A DNA stretch of 64,000 nucleotides from Massariosphaeria phaeospora (taxonomy: Eukaryota > Ascomycota > Dothideomycetes > Pleosporales), in NCBI GenBank assembly GCA_011032825.1, contig JAADJZ010000029.1:310001-374000 (forward strand), written 5' to 3'. Both the position numbers and the translations under genes were made by a program. Positions 34,842 through 46,787 of this stretch are shown here, piece after piece (the first letter of the stretch is position 1; every line of letters begins with the position of its first letter). The notes below the pieces were generated by a model. The model was not told where the DNA came from, did no database searches, and saw only the letters and a program-made list of their open reading frames with translations.

Positions 34842-36847
34842 GGCCGGCGGACGGGGTGCGGGCTACGTGGCGGCCGGCATCAATGGGCGGCGGGCAGAGT
34901 CGATGGGCGCTGGCACTGGCGACGCGCAGCCGGGCATGTTATAGAGACCAGGGCCAGGCGGAGTGTCCCTCTCGCCGCCCAGGAGAGAGGCAACCAGACG
35001 GTTACATACAACTCTGGCTCAAGCACTTGGGCTTGGCCGGCACTCTGGTCCACGACACCAAACCAGGAGCCAAGCCTTGGCCGCGCCCTGGGCAATGGCC
35101 ACCCATCCTCGATCCGTCGGCCAGCCGGCCAATCGCGCGCGCGCCGTCTAGCGCGGGCGGGCTGCAAATGCTGAGGCCGTCGAGAGTCAAGACGGATTTC
35201 GCGGCACCTTTGTGTCGCTGTTGTGGATGGCGCTCCGCACCCCAGCGCCGCATCTGTCGCTGTCGCGCGCTCTGTGCGTCTTGGCCGGCTTGGACAGAGT
35301 GCACACGGCCCCGACTGCGCGCATCCGCCGACGCTTCCTGGCCAGCAGCGCGACCAGGCCGCTCACGACAACTCGCGCCAAGGCAGCCAGAGACCGACGC
35401 AGACTCCGCCCAGGGCTCCGCTGTCGCATTCGGAACCTTGGGACCTGTGCGACGGCCGGTCCCAAGTCCAAGTTCCAACCGTCAACGCTGCCCGCTGCAC
35501 ATGACGGCCGCCGAGCTGTGTGCTGCAGGGTCCCACCGTCCCAGTGTGCACTGGCACTGGTGACTGTGCAGTGTGGTCGGCTTGTCCGGAACCCGTCGGC
35601 TCGTGGCGCGGCGCGGCGACGAGGAGCGCGACATGTCATCGTTACCGCTTGAACGCGCCCTGCCCAGGAGGTCCAACCTGAAGTCCAACTTGGACGCTGC
35701 ATCACGTGCGCCCAAGCTGACCTCACCCCGGGACTCGAAACCCCCGCTACCTGCAACGGGCGCTGGTGGCGGGCTTGATGTGCGTGTTCGAAGAGTCTCG
35801 GGCTGCCGTTCGTCCATGGTCGTCGCTGCTCTTTCTAGCCAGGTCGTTGACCCGTTGATTGAAGTGACGTTGCGGCCTTTACGACATCCGTCGGCTCCAA
35901 CTGCCAGCCCGCGAGCAATCCTGAAACAGCTAGCCGAGGCAGCCAATCACAACCATGTTGGTCCTAGCGCCTGCGAGCTCCGTCGCCTTGCCTTTCACTC
36001 TTGCCTTTCACTCTGTAACCGCACGAGCAAAGCATACGCAAGCTCGCCATATCCAGCTTCTTGACTTCACTGTCTGTGCCGCTTAAGGCCCTCGCGTCTA
36101 CCAACAACATGGAGTCTTAGGCCTAGTCTAGTATATTCAAAGTTGCGTGTAGGTGGCATCTGAGCCCCTGCCCCCTCACTATGTACGTAGGACTGGCATA
36201 GAACATTGCCAATTGATAAGACAGACTTGAGGGGATCATTTTGACAGTATACCTAAGGATGTGGCTTCTGCCACGAGCTTTATTTCTTTGCAGCGTGCGG
36301 CCGAGTCCACGGTTTGGTGCCTCTTGACAGTATGCGAGATTGAGCAGCAGTCAAATAGTCTGCCTTGATCTTTACAAAGGCCTCTTCTATCTCCCATGCT
36401 AGGTATGGTACAAACAAAACATGTAAGATGAGAAGGTATAGCCACCCAGAGCGCATCGGCAACGACCCCGAGAGTGAAATGAAAGTCAAGTGAAAAGAGA
36501 TGGAGATACCGACGAACCGGTCCCCGTGTACCTACCCATCAGCCATTCACCAGCCCTTCAATTGAATTCATTTGTCGCCCACCTTCGCCACAGCCTAGCG
36601 CCAAGCTTTACCGATTCAACAGCACAATATTCCCAGGCACCGGCCATTAGTACCCACCTGCAGCGACACTCCAACTTCCCCGCTACCACCCACTATAAAT
36701 CCCCAACCTACGACCGCATCTGCAAGCTCTCGAGGCCTCACACAACCACCTTGACTATCGTTAGCACAAACAACGACTAGAAGGCCCTCGGCTTTGTCAA
36801 CCGTCACTATACCAGTCTGCGACCCAGGCCTCCAAACGTTGACCAGC
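34842..36847. other. 2-kb GC-rich intergenic region
   Basis: Long overlapping frames on both strands between 34860 and 36060 come from high GC content. Their products are Arg/Ala/Pro-rich without motifs, and none is supported. This region is the shared promoter of the membrane-protein and FG-repeat genes. Confidence 0.5.
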
Positions 36848-38270
36848 ATGGTGGAAAAGGCAAAGGGTGACGAGCATACATTATCCACTGTCTCATCTTC
36901 CACCAGCATGGCTTCGACAGTCACGGACCAGGCCGCCAAAGCCCTCCCGAAACCCAATGATCAGTCGTCCAAGCCTACCACTGTGGTCACCCCACCGTCT
37001 TCCCCATATCTAGAGGCACACACCATGCTACCTGTTGCGGACAACACTCAATCGGCCATCGGCTGGCTGTACAAAATCCATCAGCTGCCACTCGCCGAGC
37101 CAGAGATCAGAGCGCATCTGCAAATCTATGCTGCCTCTTATTCGGTCATAGACACTGTCGCCCAGTTACGGCCAGATATAGTCCGCTTGATTACCAGCTT
37201 CGTCGAGGGTCGAGATGGTCACCTTGTGTCAGTTGTGCAAGGCCGCCCAGCGGAGCTTCATACCATCATGGGAACTTTGCAGGCCGCCACGTATATTCTT
37301 ATCCTGAGGATAGGCTTGCTTGACACGATGAGTCTGGCTCAGAATTACATATCTGGTCACCCTACACAGGGGAGTGGAGGAATTTTCGGACAACTGCCTG
37401 CTCAGAATTACATGTCTGGCCAACCTGTACAGGGGGGTGGAGGACTGTTCGGACACGCGCCTCCTCAGACTAACATGTCTGGCCAGCCTCTACAGGGGAG
37501 TGGAGGACCTTTCGGACTTTTCGGACGACCACCTCCTCAGACTGACATGTTTGGCCGACCTATACAACGGAGCGGAGGACTTTTCGGACAAGCCCCTCTC
37601 CCTCAGACTAACCTGTTTGGCCAACCTCTGCAACAGAGCGGAGGACTGTTCGGACAAGCGCCTCCTCAAATATCAGGTCTCGGTTCTACGGGTGCCCTCC
37701 CATCGCTCTTTACCAACAAAAGCGAACCGCCCACTTTCGTCCAAACCTTTGCTCCCTATGACATTGAGCATTTCCAATCTATCTACGCCAATGAAGGAAA
37801 TCGATCCATCTCTCCAGAGGAACAACGAGTAGCTGATTACAACGCGGGTCGGACAGGACCTGACAAGACAACCGTTCCCTCTGGAAGTCGTACAAGCCTT
37901 TTCGGCGGCCCGGCAACCGCAGCTGCTACGCAAGACAACGGGCCAAGCCTTTTCAACACCACAGGCACGCCATCCGTCACTCAGAATACTACACCAAGCT
38001 CGTCTAGCGATATCCCTGCGATGCGAAGGAATCTGTTCGGGAACCCCACATCAAGCTTATTTGGCACCAACTCTGCGACGATGTCCAGTCTGTTCGGCAA
38101 CCCCCCACCTCCATCCAACACACCACTCTCGACCGGGCCTCTGACTAGCCAATTCGGGACACTCTTCGCCCCCTCCCCGCTCGCCAGCGGCCCGCCGCCC
38201 GGAGAACTGTCGCCGTCCGATAAGCCCGGGCCCAGCGGCACCAGTTCTGCGAACCCCAAAATCTCGACGT

Positions 38271-38301
<31 letters not shown>

Positions 38302-38464
38302 GACTACTACTACAACTACTACACGCAATACGACGCCTCCCGTTGTAGCACGTTTCAATCAGGCTCTAGCTCTAGCTATAGCGGAAGCTGAGGGCAAGCC
38401 TGCTGCGGACGGCAATGGCGCGGATGGCGCTGCTGGCGAGGCGAAAGGCAAGCGGGACAAATGA
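36848..38464 (+). CDS. FG/GLFG-repeat protein, nucleoporin-like
   Basis: Single-exon protein of 538 residues. The first in-frame ATG is at 36848; the frame is open further upstream without an ATG. Residues of about 60-150 look globular (QSAIGWLYKIHQLPLAEPE, then RPDIVRLITSFVEG). Residues of about 165-275 hold five tandem units of 21-24 residues, each ending SGGLFGQAPP or similar. Beyond that are scattered SLFG, NLFG and SSLFG motifs in a Ser/Thr/Pro-rich disordered tail, with a run of nine Ala and a Thr run near residue 480. FG repeats are the hallmark of nuclear-pore permeability-barrier nucleoporins, but I cannot match this to Nup49, Nup57, Nup100 or Nup145, and no coiled coil or autoproteolytic domain is visible. 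Confidence 0.75.
37340..37670 (+). repeat. in-frame tandem repeat, five units of 63-72 bp
   Basis: This tract encodes the GLFG units of the FG-repeat protein. Units vary in length by multiples of three, keeping the frame. Confidence 0.85.
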
Positions 38465-39220
38465 TGGCGGTACGGAGAATAAGGGTCTGATGGTTGCGGG
38501 CGATGTTGGCGGAGTTCGTTGGCTGGAGCAACATGGCTTGTGACCCGGGCTTAAGGGGGCCGGGGCTGGGAATCTTGGAGCTGCAGCTTCAGGGGGGGCG
38601 TTTTAGTATACAGTGAGTGTTTCTTGCTGTGCTGGTGTTTATGAGAAGGCTAGGTCGTGCGCTTCTGTTGCGTGTTGCAAGGGAACAGGAGCAGGAGGCC
38701 GCTTACACAGACTCTTATGATGGAGTTGGGATTGTTTACACTGTTTACGTAGCATGGCGTGGCGTGGCGTGGCGAAAATAATTAATGAACGCGTCTAGTC
38801 ATGTAGGCGGGTCTGGCGAGATACTTATTTGAGGGGCTACCACCCCATTCAAGGATCTTGGAATGTGCGTGCGATGGGTTAGATAGCATACAACAGTGAA
38901 TCAATCAATCAATCATAACATGGCATTGAAGACACATATACCCACCCACTCAGGGGCTTACGTACTTTCCATCTTGTTGACTTTGGCGCCTTTATTCAAA
39001 AAAAAACCAAACTCCCTACCTACAGGCGCCTCTCTCTACCAATCAGCTATGCTATCTCGGCATTTACACCTACCTACCTACACTATACGACGGTAAAATC
39101 TCTGCGACAAAACAAACTCCTCGACACGTAGCTTAGCTTCGCTTTTGCCTTGCCGCTCTTCCCGCTTCGGACGAAACGAGGAATTCCAAAACATGCAGGT
39201 GCGGTCGCTTGCTCACGACC
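38465..39220. other. intergenic, nothing recognised
   Basis: 3' flanks of two convergent genes. A short GTGGC/ATGGC-type repeat occurs at about 38752-38772. No gene supported. Confidence 0.5.
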
Positions 39221-40290
39221 TCACCATGCAAGCACCTTGTCCTTGCCGATGAATTCGTCTATGATGTCTTGATAGTACTCCTGTTCCCATACGTCAGCAC
39301 ACACACGTCCGCAAAGAAGCACTCAACACACACTCCACGCTTGACGTGGGTCAAGAACAACAAACATACCTTCAGTTCCTCGACGCGCGGCACCTCGTCG
39401 CTCTTACTGTACAGATCATACGGATTGAACGCCCGCACCGCCGCCAGCATGCGCTCGTCCTTCTCGTTCATCATCCACCGGTATGCGCCCTCCGAGTGCC
39501 ACGCATAAAAGCTATGATACCGTATCATCGCGAGGCCCTCTTCGGGAATCCGGCTCTGCGTCTTCATGACGTGGTACAAGTACTCGTCGTGGCCCCAGCT
39601 CAGCATGACCCTGTCGAGGCCGCACCCGGGCGTATAAATGCCGTGCTCAGACGCGTAGATGTCGTCGCGGGCGTCCGGGTTCGCCGCGAAGGTCGTGTCT
39701 GCGTAGACGATGCGGTCCGAGAAGGCGCAGCCGACGGGGAACGTGTCGCCCACGACGTCCCACTGCCCGCGCGCGCCGTGGAAATACAGCAGTTTACCCA
39801 GGTCGTGGATGAGCCCGACGAGCTGCATCCACCGCGGCTGGGCGTCGCGCCGCATGGCTTCGGCGGCTTGCAGCAGGTGCTCGACTTGCGAGAGCGATGT
39901 GTCCGGGTCCGAGTCGTCGATTAGCGTGTTGAGTTTCTCGAGCGCTTGCCACACGGTCATGTGTGCGCGTGGGGCGGCGTGGAAGGTGTTGCGCGCGAGG
40001 AGGTTGTAGGCCACGGTTTGCTTGGTGTGTTGTTCGAGGTAGAAGGCGCGGACGCGGGAGCAGGCTGTGGTGTATTGGCGGAACGTGGATTTGTCTTTGG
40101 TGGTGTCGAAGTGCGAGGGCGTGTAGATGTCTGTGTCGGGTTGGGCAGTGGTGGGTTGCTTGGTCTTTAGTTTGTCTTTGAGGACGTTGACGTCGTCGAT
40201 GAGGTCGGATGTTGTTTCTAGCGCATGGCCGTCGCAAGGTTTGAAGGGATCGGGCACGTCGGGATGCTCGAAGAGGGCGCCTGGTGCCAT
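39221..40290 (-). CDS. myo-inositol oxygenase (MIOX)
   Basis: Di-iron enzyme oxidising myo-inositol to D-glucuronate with O2 (cytosol). Exons are 40290-39370 and 39280-39221. The 89-bp intron places the conserved last residues EYYQDIIDEFI in frame, giving 326 residues. The HD-like fold is clear: WQALEKLNTLIDDSDPDT, EHLLQAAEAMR with its His ligand, LIHDLGKLL (His-Asp ligands), then GHDEYLYHVMK and MIRYHSFYAWH with further His ligands, and NPYDLYSKSDE with the last Asp. All expected metal ligands appear present. Its neighbours (an aldo-keto reductase, a KduD-type SDR and a zinc dehydrogenase) suggest an inositol/uronate pathway cluster. Confidence 0.95.
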
Positions 40291-41312
40291 CGTGGGAAAT
40301 CAAGCGAAAGTACAAGTAAGAGTAGATATCTTCTGAGTGACTGATATGTACAGGATGAAAAAAGACTGTTACCTGGCTTAGGTGTATATGAGAGACCAGA
40401 TCACAGTAAGAGGTAAGAAATTGGTGAGGTAAATCAATGAGCAGACCGGAACGTGGCGTCCTAAGTACTTTCGAAAGGTCAACTCGTTTTCGTCCCGTCA
40501 GCACTGAGCAGAAAGCAAGTTTGCTTCGCAGGAACCACGATGTTCAACACCATGTACCTCCGATTTAAAACCAGCCTACCATTTGACGTATACTAGTCTC
40601 AAAATGTGGACCAAGTCCACACTTTTGTACTTCATGTTGCCAATGAGGCAGTTCTCCCCGCTCTCTTGATGTCCGCATCCGGCAAGAGGAGTATGTAGAG
40701 TTGCGGGTCCCCGGTCGGTACCACATGTCTCTAATAATTGTTGTACCACCTATGTTGGTGACCATCTACGTCGCTAGCTCCGTTCGTTTCCGTAGCAGGT
40801 CAGGTCCCCGCGTGTTCCTGCATGGTCGCTCAAAAAGGAAAATGTCGCCGCTGGCTACTTTTGGCCTGTAGATGCGTGGCAAACAGCGGGAGGGATCTGG
40901 ACTGATCACGCTGCGTTGACGTGATGCTCGGCTAGGATGCTGCCGATGGATGGACATTTAGATGAGATGGCGCTGTGTCGGTTGGGTGTGTTTGGTGTTT
41001 GGGGAAAACTCTGCTTAGGCAAGTCGAGCCGACCCCCCCACGCATCAAGTTTGTCCATCGGCCCGAGAAAGGCCGGCGGGGCGTGGACAGCGGGGCAGCG
41101 GAAGAATTCATGTCCACAATCGCAGCAGTAATGCAACGTCATTTCCTAGTCGGGCACGGCATATACTACCCCATGGACCGCATAGTGCTGTATCCACTTC
41201 GTCTGCACCCGACTACATATAGCTCAGGGCCGCCAGATCCACCATGAACCCCTCGCTGTGTAAGTTCATGCTTGCGCGCACTCCGAAACACATCCTGCAC
41301 CCTACGCCTACC
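40291..41312. promoter_or_regulatory. divergent promoter, MIOX / aldo-keto reductase
   Basis: About 1 kb between two divergent catabolic genes. No other gene is supported. The + frame of the reductase extends to 41244. Confidence 0.5.
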
Positions 41313-42350
41313 ATGAATACCGCACTTCCGCTCAACACTGGCGCCTCCATTCCCGCCCTAGGCCTGGGAACCTGGCAATCCGCACCCGGGGAAGTCAAGG
41401 CGGCCGTAATCCACGCCATTGAAGCCGGCTACCGTCACATTGACTGCGCTTTCTGCTACCAGAACGAGGACGAGGTTGGCGCGGCTCTGCAGGACGTCAT
41501 CTCGCGAGGCATCGTGAAGCGGGAAGACTTATTCATCACATCAAAGCTATGGTGTACCTTCCATACCAGGGCAGAGGAGGGTCTGCAAAAAAGCTTGGAC
41601 ATGCTTAAGACGCCCTATGTGGATCTGTATCTGATGCACTGGCCAGTTCCCATGAGTCCAAATGGTGAGCATTGCGTCGAGAGACATGCCGCCATATATT
41701 GACGGTCAAAGGAAACCACCCGCTCTTCCCCAAACTCCCCGACGGCTCACGCGACATCGACCACATCATAACTCACATCCAGACATGGAAGAATCTCGAG
41801 AAGCTCATCAAAGAGAATCCCTCCAAGGTCAAGGCCATCGGTGTAGCCAACTACTCCGTCAAGTATCTCGAGAAACTGCTTGCTCAAGCGTTGATTGTGC
41901 CCGCCGCCAATCAGATCGAGAACCATCCACTGCTCCCCCAACAGGAAGTCGTCGACTTTTGCAAAGCGAAAGGAATCCACATCACCGCATACAGTCCTTT
42001 GGGCAGCACAGGGTCTCCACTGTTCAAGGACGAGGTTGTCAATGAGGTTGCGAAGAAGCACAGCGTTGGCCCTGGAACCGTGCTGTTGAGCTATCACCGT
42101 AAGTGTTCGGTGTTTGCGACTAATATCAGCATTAACATCATCAGTTGCCCGCGGCTCATCAGTCCTTGCCAAATCTGTCACCCCTTCTCGTATTGACGAG
42201 AACCGCAAGCTTATCTCGCTCAATGACTCGGAGATGGAGAAGCTGGAGTCTATACATAAGAAACAGGGCCTGACTCGCTTTGTGTACCCGCCGTTTGGAG
42301 TTAATGTTGGCTTTCCCGACAAGACCGAGGGTGTAGATCTAAGCGGCTAG
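41313..42350 (+). CDS. aldo-keto reductase (AKR superfamily)
   Basis: NADPH-dependent carbonyl reductase. Exons are 41313-41664, 41712-42098 and 42145-42350 (introns of about 46 bp), giving 314 residues. The start at 41313 (MNTALPLNTG) gives the usual AKR N-terminus; an upstream Met at 41244 would add 23 residues. The catalytic tetrad is D44, Y49, K78 and H109, all with normal spacing (RHIDCAFCYQN, ITSKLW, LMHWPV). Later come AIGVANYS, the strand with NQIENHPLLPQ, and the coenzyme-binding end SVTPSRI. Given MIOX beside it, D-glucuronate reductase (to L-gulonate) is an attractive but untested substrate assignment. Other aldehyde substrates are equally compatible. Confidence 0.92.
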
Positions 42351-42693
42351 GAGTGCGACACGCTGAACTGTGAACTGTGAATACTGCAAACTATACCCCG
42401 TATATAATCATCGTTGCATAAATGCAGACAAGTTTGATTTGATTTTGGAGTTGTTGAGTGTCAAAGATTGCACATCCATCATCCCACTTTCACTGCGAGA
42501 ACAAGTCTGCATTCACTTCGACTCCAATTTCGCTTAGCAGACACGCTAGTGTCCTGATATTTTGAATTTGTAGTCTTAACTTCTTTTCCTCTTCGACCTG
42601 GTCTGACATCACTTTCGTCAGTCATAACTCCATCACACTAAGCAGTTTCAGCAGCGCCAATCCTAACAACTACACCTCATACTACTTCCAGCA

Positions 42694-43426
42694 ATGGCTA
42701 CCAACAGCTCCGTTCCGCAGTAAGTGCATCTACCCACGAAGTTGCTACTTGCCCCGATGCAGCTGCTTCTTGCAGGTATTGCTTGAACCCAGTTAACTAC
42801 AACTGGGCGCATGTAGAGGATTAATACTGTACTCGACCAACTTCATGGAGGCTTACGAGGACGTCATGGACATCATGGATATGACAAGTTCGCTCCAGGA
42901 GTTGGACCAACGCTTCTCCACTGTCGCTCAGTTCGGGTTCGGACTGTGGGAAGGACCTTGCCCTCCGGGGACTGTCTACACAGTTGCCCGCATCCTCAAG
43001 GGCTGGCACGGCTTCTGGTCGGGCGACCCGTGGTTCACAGTGAACCTTTCGTACCAGGACGCACACCAGCAGTAAGTTGCTGTCTCCATTTGGGAAGCAT
43101 GAACTCACAGAATCAACCAGCACGCTCGGTAACTTCGGGACGGCACACGTCCACAGGAGCGGAAGAGAATCGAGGTGGGATTTGAGGCTGGGTCTGAAGC
43201 ATAACCGCCTGGGGAGCCACGAGACAGTGGGCCCGGTAAGCCAAGCAACTCACAGAGAGAACAGACTGCTACACTGATGTCACCCGTTCAACTGTAGATT
43301 ACACTACCCGCCGACCGCCCTCCAATCAACCTCGCCTGGGTGCGACCCGTAGAAGCCGCCTGGGCAGCTGCGCATCTCTTCGCCACGTACGCGACCAACG
43401 GGGCACCATACCACTGGCGCCCATAA
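42694..43426 (+). CDS. hypothetical protein, four exons
   Basis: A gene model I assemble from splice signals: exons 42694-42719, 42817-43071, 43121-43235 and 43298-43426, phases consistent, 174 residues. Exon 1 encodes only nine codons. The middle contains LILYSTNFMEAYEDVMDIM and a tryptophan-rich WHGFWSGDPWF. The last exon ends ATNGAPYHWRP. No signal peptide, membrane helix or family is recognised. It sits between the aldo-keto reductase and the SDR, so it may belong to the same metabolic cluster. The coding nature rests on four clean introns and one long conserved-looking exon. Confidence 0.55.
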
Positions 43427-43670
43427 ACGGCGACCCGGTACCGGCCAGAGGACTGATCCACCTCTGCGCCTCATCTACAACCACGACGACGCTTCCGGCT
43501 AGAGGACTCGTCCACCTCTGAGCCTAGGCTTTCGACCCTCGACAGCAGTGACCCTAGTACGGGTGACCTAGAGCAAGAGACACACAAGTACCTGGAAGCT
43601 TTGAACTTCACTGATCTACATACTATGCCTGCGTCTAGAAATCCGCAACAGCAGACGCGCTTCAAGCCAA

Positions 43671-44514
43671 CTACCGTCCCATCCACCCCCCATCCACAGT
43701 CAGCACCTCCCCACTCACATACGCCGCCGCCGCACTCGCCAAATACACGACCGCGCCCTTGAAATCCTCCGGCGCACCCCACCTCCCCGCCGGAATCCTC
43801 TCCAAAATGCCCGCCGCGCGCTTCTCGTCCTGCATCAACGCCGTATTCATCTCAGTAGCGATATACCCCGGCGCAATCGCATTAACACTGATGCCCTTCC
43901 CCGCCCACTCGTTCGACAGCGCCTTCGTCAGCTGCGCCACCCCGCCCTTGGACGCCGCATAGGCCGGCACGGTAATGCCGCCCTGGAACGACAGCAGCGA
44001 CGCGACGTTGATGATGCTGCCGCGGCGGCGCAGCGCGAGCGTCGCGTCTTGCGCGAGCATGTGTGCGCCCACGTCGCGGCAGAGCGTGAAGACGGCGGTC
44101 AGGTTGACTTGCAGCACGGCGGCCCAGTCGCTGTCGGGGAATTCGTGCGCTGCGTGGCGCCGCTGGATGCCGCCGCAGTTGAGCAGGATGTGGATTGGGT
44201 GGCCGTCGGCGAGGATGGAGGGCACGAGGGCGGAGACGGAGGGCGGGGAGGAGAGGTCTGCGGTGTAGATGGTGGCGCTGCGGCCGAGGGCTTCGATGGC
44301 GGTCTTGGTGGTTTGGTTGGTGGTGTCGCGCTGGGGCCAGTTAGTTAGAATATGCTGGAGGGTTCCGGAATGATATATAGAGTACCTGGACAAGTATGAT
44401 GTCCGCTCCAGCTTCCGCGAGCGCCAAAGCCATGGCCTGTCCAATGCCTCGCGTACCGCCCGTCACCAGCGCCGTCTGGCCCTCCAGCGAGAACAACTGC
44501 TGTACCGAAGGCAT
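43671..44514 (-). CDS. short-chain dehydrogenase, KduD-like (2-deoxy-D-gluconate 3-dehydrogenase type)
   Basis: Exons are 44514-44386 and 44330-43671 with a 55-bp intron, giving 262 residues, classical SDR length. The cofactor motif is TGGTRGIG at about residues 18-25. The NNAG equivalent reads NCGG, a substitution. The catalytic Ser lies in [11 protein letters not shown], and Tyr/Lys in YAASKGG. The C-terminal signature ([20 protein letters not shown] and VDGGWMGR) is that of KduD-type enzymes acting on keto-deoxy sugar acids. In fungi similar enzymes act on hexonates or ketogluconates. Together with MIOX this supports a sugar-acid pathway. It is divergent from the zinc dehydrogenase. Confidence 0.9.
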
Positions 44515-45056
44515 CGTGAGCTTCTTCCTTTCTTCCTTTCGCTCTCCGCACGCCGATTCGGAAGCTGCTCGCTCAAGCTATACACTCAACAGCTTGTCCA
44601 TAAAAGTACCAATTCCGATCTCCTAGAACCTGCGAAACACAAAGTATCAATCCCGAACAATATGGGAGCGTAAAAACGTGATCGGCGCGCGCAACGCTTC
44701 AGTGTTTGTTGAGTGACGTCTCGTCTCTGGCGGCGCTGGTTCCGATTTTCTTCCGAACGACCCCACTACGGTACGCGCCGGCATGTGAAAACGCGGGACA
44801 TCAGATGCCGAAGGTGGGGTGCGATACTGCCATGTGCAGCTCCGACAAGAACTACGTACCTACTTGGTGATTTTTCCCGGCGAGTCGGCCGGCGCAGCGC
44901 ACATGATGGGCTTCTTTGGTGTTGGGTTTTACGGGAGCTATCTTTCCGCACCTTGTTGTTCAATTGAGACTTGAAGGGATCGAAGCGGCTGTCTCGTATC
45001 ACCATCGACGCATTCGAACCGAGCCGAGAGCGAGAGCGAGAGCGAGAGAGCACAGC
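44515..45056. promoter_or_regulatory. divergent promoter, SDR / zinc dehydrogenase
   Basis: 542 bp between two divergent dehydrogenase genes, consistent with co-regulation. A GAGAGC-type purine run (45024-45050) lies directly before the + start. Confidence 0.5.
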
Positions 45057-46458
45057 ATGGCGACCGAACAGACCCCCGACCCGAAATCCTCCGCAATCCA
45101 AATCCGCGCCTCAGTCCTCCACGGCGCAAAAGACCTCCGCATCGTACGTCTCCCACCCCCCCTACCCTCCTATCCCATCCCCACCCAACTAACCCCCCGT
45201 CCCACCCCAGGAATCCCGCACCCTCGCCCCGCCCTCCCCCTCAGACCTGCAAATCGCCATCCGCGACACCGGCCTCTGCGGCTCCGACCTCCACTACTAC
45301 CGCCACTACCGCAACGGCGACATCCAAGTGCTTGCGCCGCTCTCCCTCGGCCACGAGTCCGTCGGCGTCGTCGTCGCGCTCGGAGCCAGCGTGACGGGTT
45401 TCCATGTCGGCGACCATGTAGCGCTGGAAGTCGGGCTGCCGTGCGGGGCGTGCGCGCGCTGCGAGGAGGGCCGGTATAATATCTGCAAGGGCATGCAGTT
45501 TCGCAGCAGCGCGAAGGCGGTGCCGCATGTGCAGGGCACGCTGCAGGAGAGGATTAACCATCCGGCGAGGTGGTGTTATCGGTGAGTGAGCGGGTCTTGA
45601 AGCGTAGACAGCGAGAGCGAGAACAAGAAAAGAACAGTGACTGACACAACCGGCACACCTACAGACTCCCCCCCTCCGTGCCCCTCTCCCTCGGCGCCCT
45701 CCTCGAGCCCCTCAGCGTCGCCATCCAAGCCTCCAAACGCGCACAGCTCGCCCCACACTCCACAGTGCTCGTCTTCGGCGCCGGCGCCGTGGGCCTGCTC
45801 GTCGCCGCCATGGCGAAGATCTCAGGCGCCGCCACCGTCGTGATCGCCGACATCGACGCCGGCCGCGTGGCCTTCGCAGTGCAGAACAAGTTCGCGCACA
45901 GCAAATTCACAGTGCCGCTGAAGCGCGGGGATACGATTGAGCAGTGTCTGGAGATTGCAAAGGAGACGGCGGCGCAGATTGCGAGGCTGGAAGGGCGGGA
46001 TGGTGCGCTGGTGGGGGAGGTCGATGCCGTGTTTGAGTGCACTGGCGTGCCGTCTTGCGTGCAAGCTTCCATATACGTAAGCGCTCCCCCCCCCTTAATC
46101 ACCCACCCTTCCCTCTCTCAACCCACTAACACCCCCTCTCCCCCAGGCCACCCGCCCCGGCGGCAAGATCCTTCTAATCGGCATGGGCACGCCCATCCAA
46201 ACCCTGCCCATCTCCGCCGCCGCGCTCCGCGAAGTCGACATCCTCGGCGTATTCCGCTACGCCAACACCTACCCAACCGGCATCGACGTGCTGTCGAAAG
46301 AGGACGGCGGGCCCGAGTACCCTGATTTCGCGAAGCTGGTCACGCATCGGTATGCGGGGCTGGAGAGCGTCGAGGAGGCGTTTGGCATGGCGGGCAGGAC
46401 GGTGGATGGGGAGGGGCGGCTGGTGATTAAGGTTGTGGTTGATGTTGGGGGGGATTAG
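45057..46458 (+). CDS. zinc-dependent MDR dehydrogenase, sorbitol/L-idonate-type
   Basis: Exons are 45057-45143, 45211-45581, 45665-46076 and 46147-46458, all in phase, giving 393 residues. Catalytic zinc ligands lie in GLCGSDLHYY and GHES, plus the conserved Glu in LLEPLSVA. The structural zinc lobe has four cysteines in PCGACARCEEGRYNIC. The Rossmann motif is GAGAVGLL. This is the polyol/hexonate dehydrogenase group (sorbitol, xylitol, L-idonate). The stretch after the Rossmann fold (ETAAQIARLEGRDGALVGE) is slightly longer than in bacterial sorbitol dehydrogenases. It probably oxidises a polyol or hexonate in the uronate/inositol pathway suggested by its neighbours, but substrate is inference. 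Confidence 0.92.
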
Positions 46459-46787
46459 TACACTTAGTACTGTCGTGTGGTGAGAGCTATTTTCTTCCTC
46501 AAGGGTCTCTCCTAGCGTCGTGAGAACCATTTACTCTATGGGACGGGCCTTGTATCCCCCAACCGTCCTTGCGTCGTCATACATGCATCGTGAAAACCGG
46601 ACTCGTAAAACACTGGTCCCCATCCAAGGCATCACTTTTCAATAGTAGAATACAGGGAGCAGAGACCATGCTCGCGGCTAGCCATCCACACTCAATCGAG
46701 AGTCAAAAGGATATCTAGGTCATAGCAAATGCGAGGATTCACGATACAATAGGACAAGTATAGTAGTTTTACCAGTGTATTGGAAAT

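Noticed and set aside
34860..36064. Frames of up to 287 codons on both strands
   Set aside because: Same GC-driven artefact, with low-complexity Arg/Ala/Ser content and no motif.
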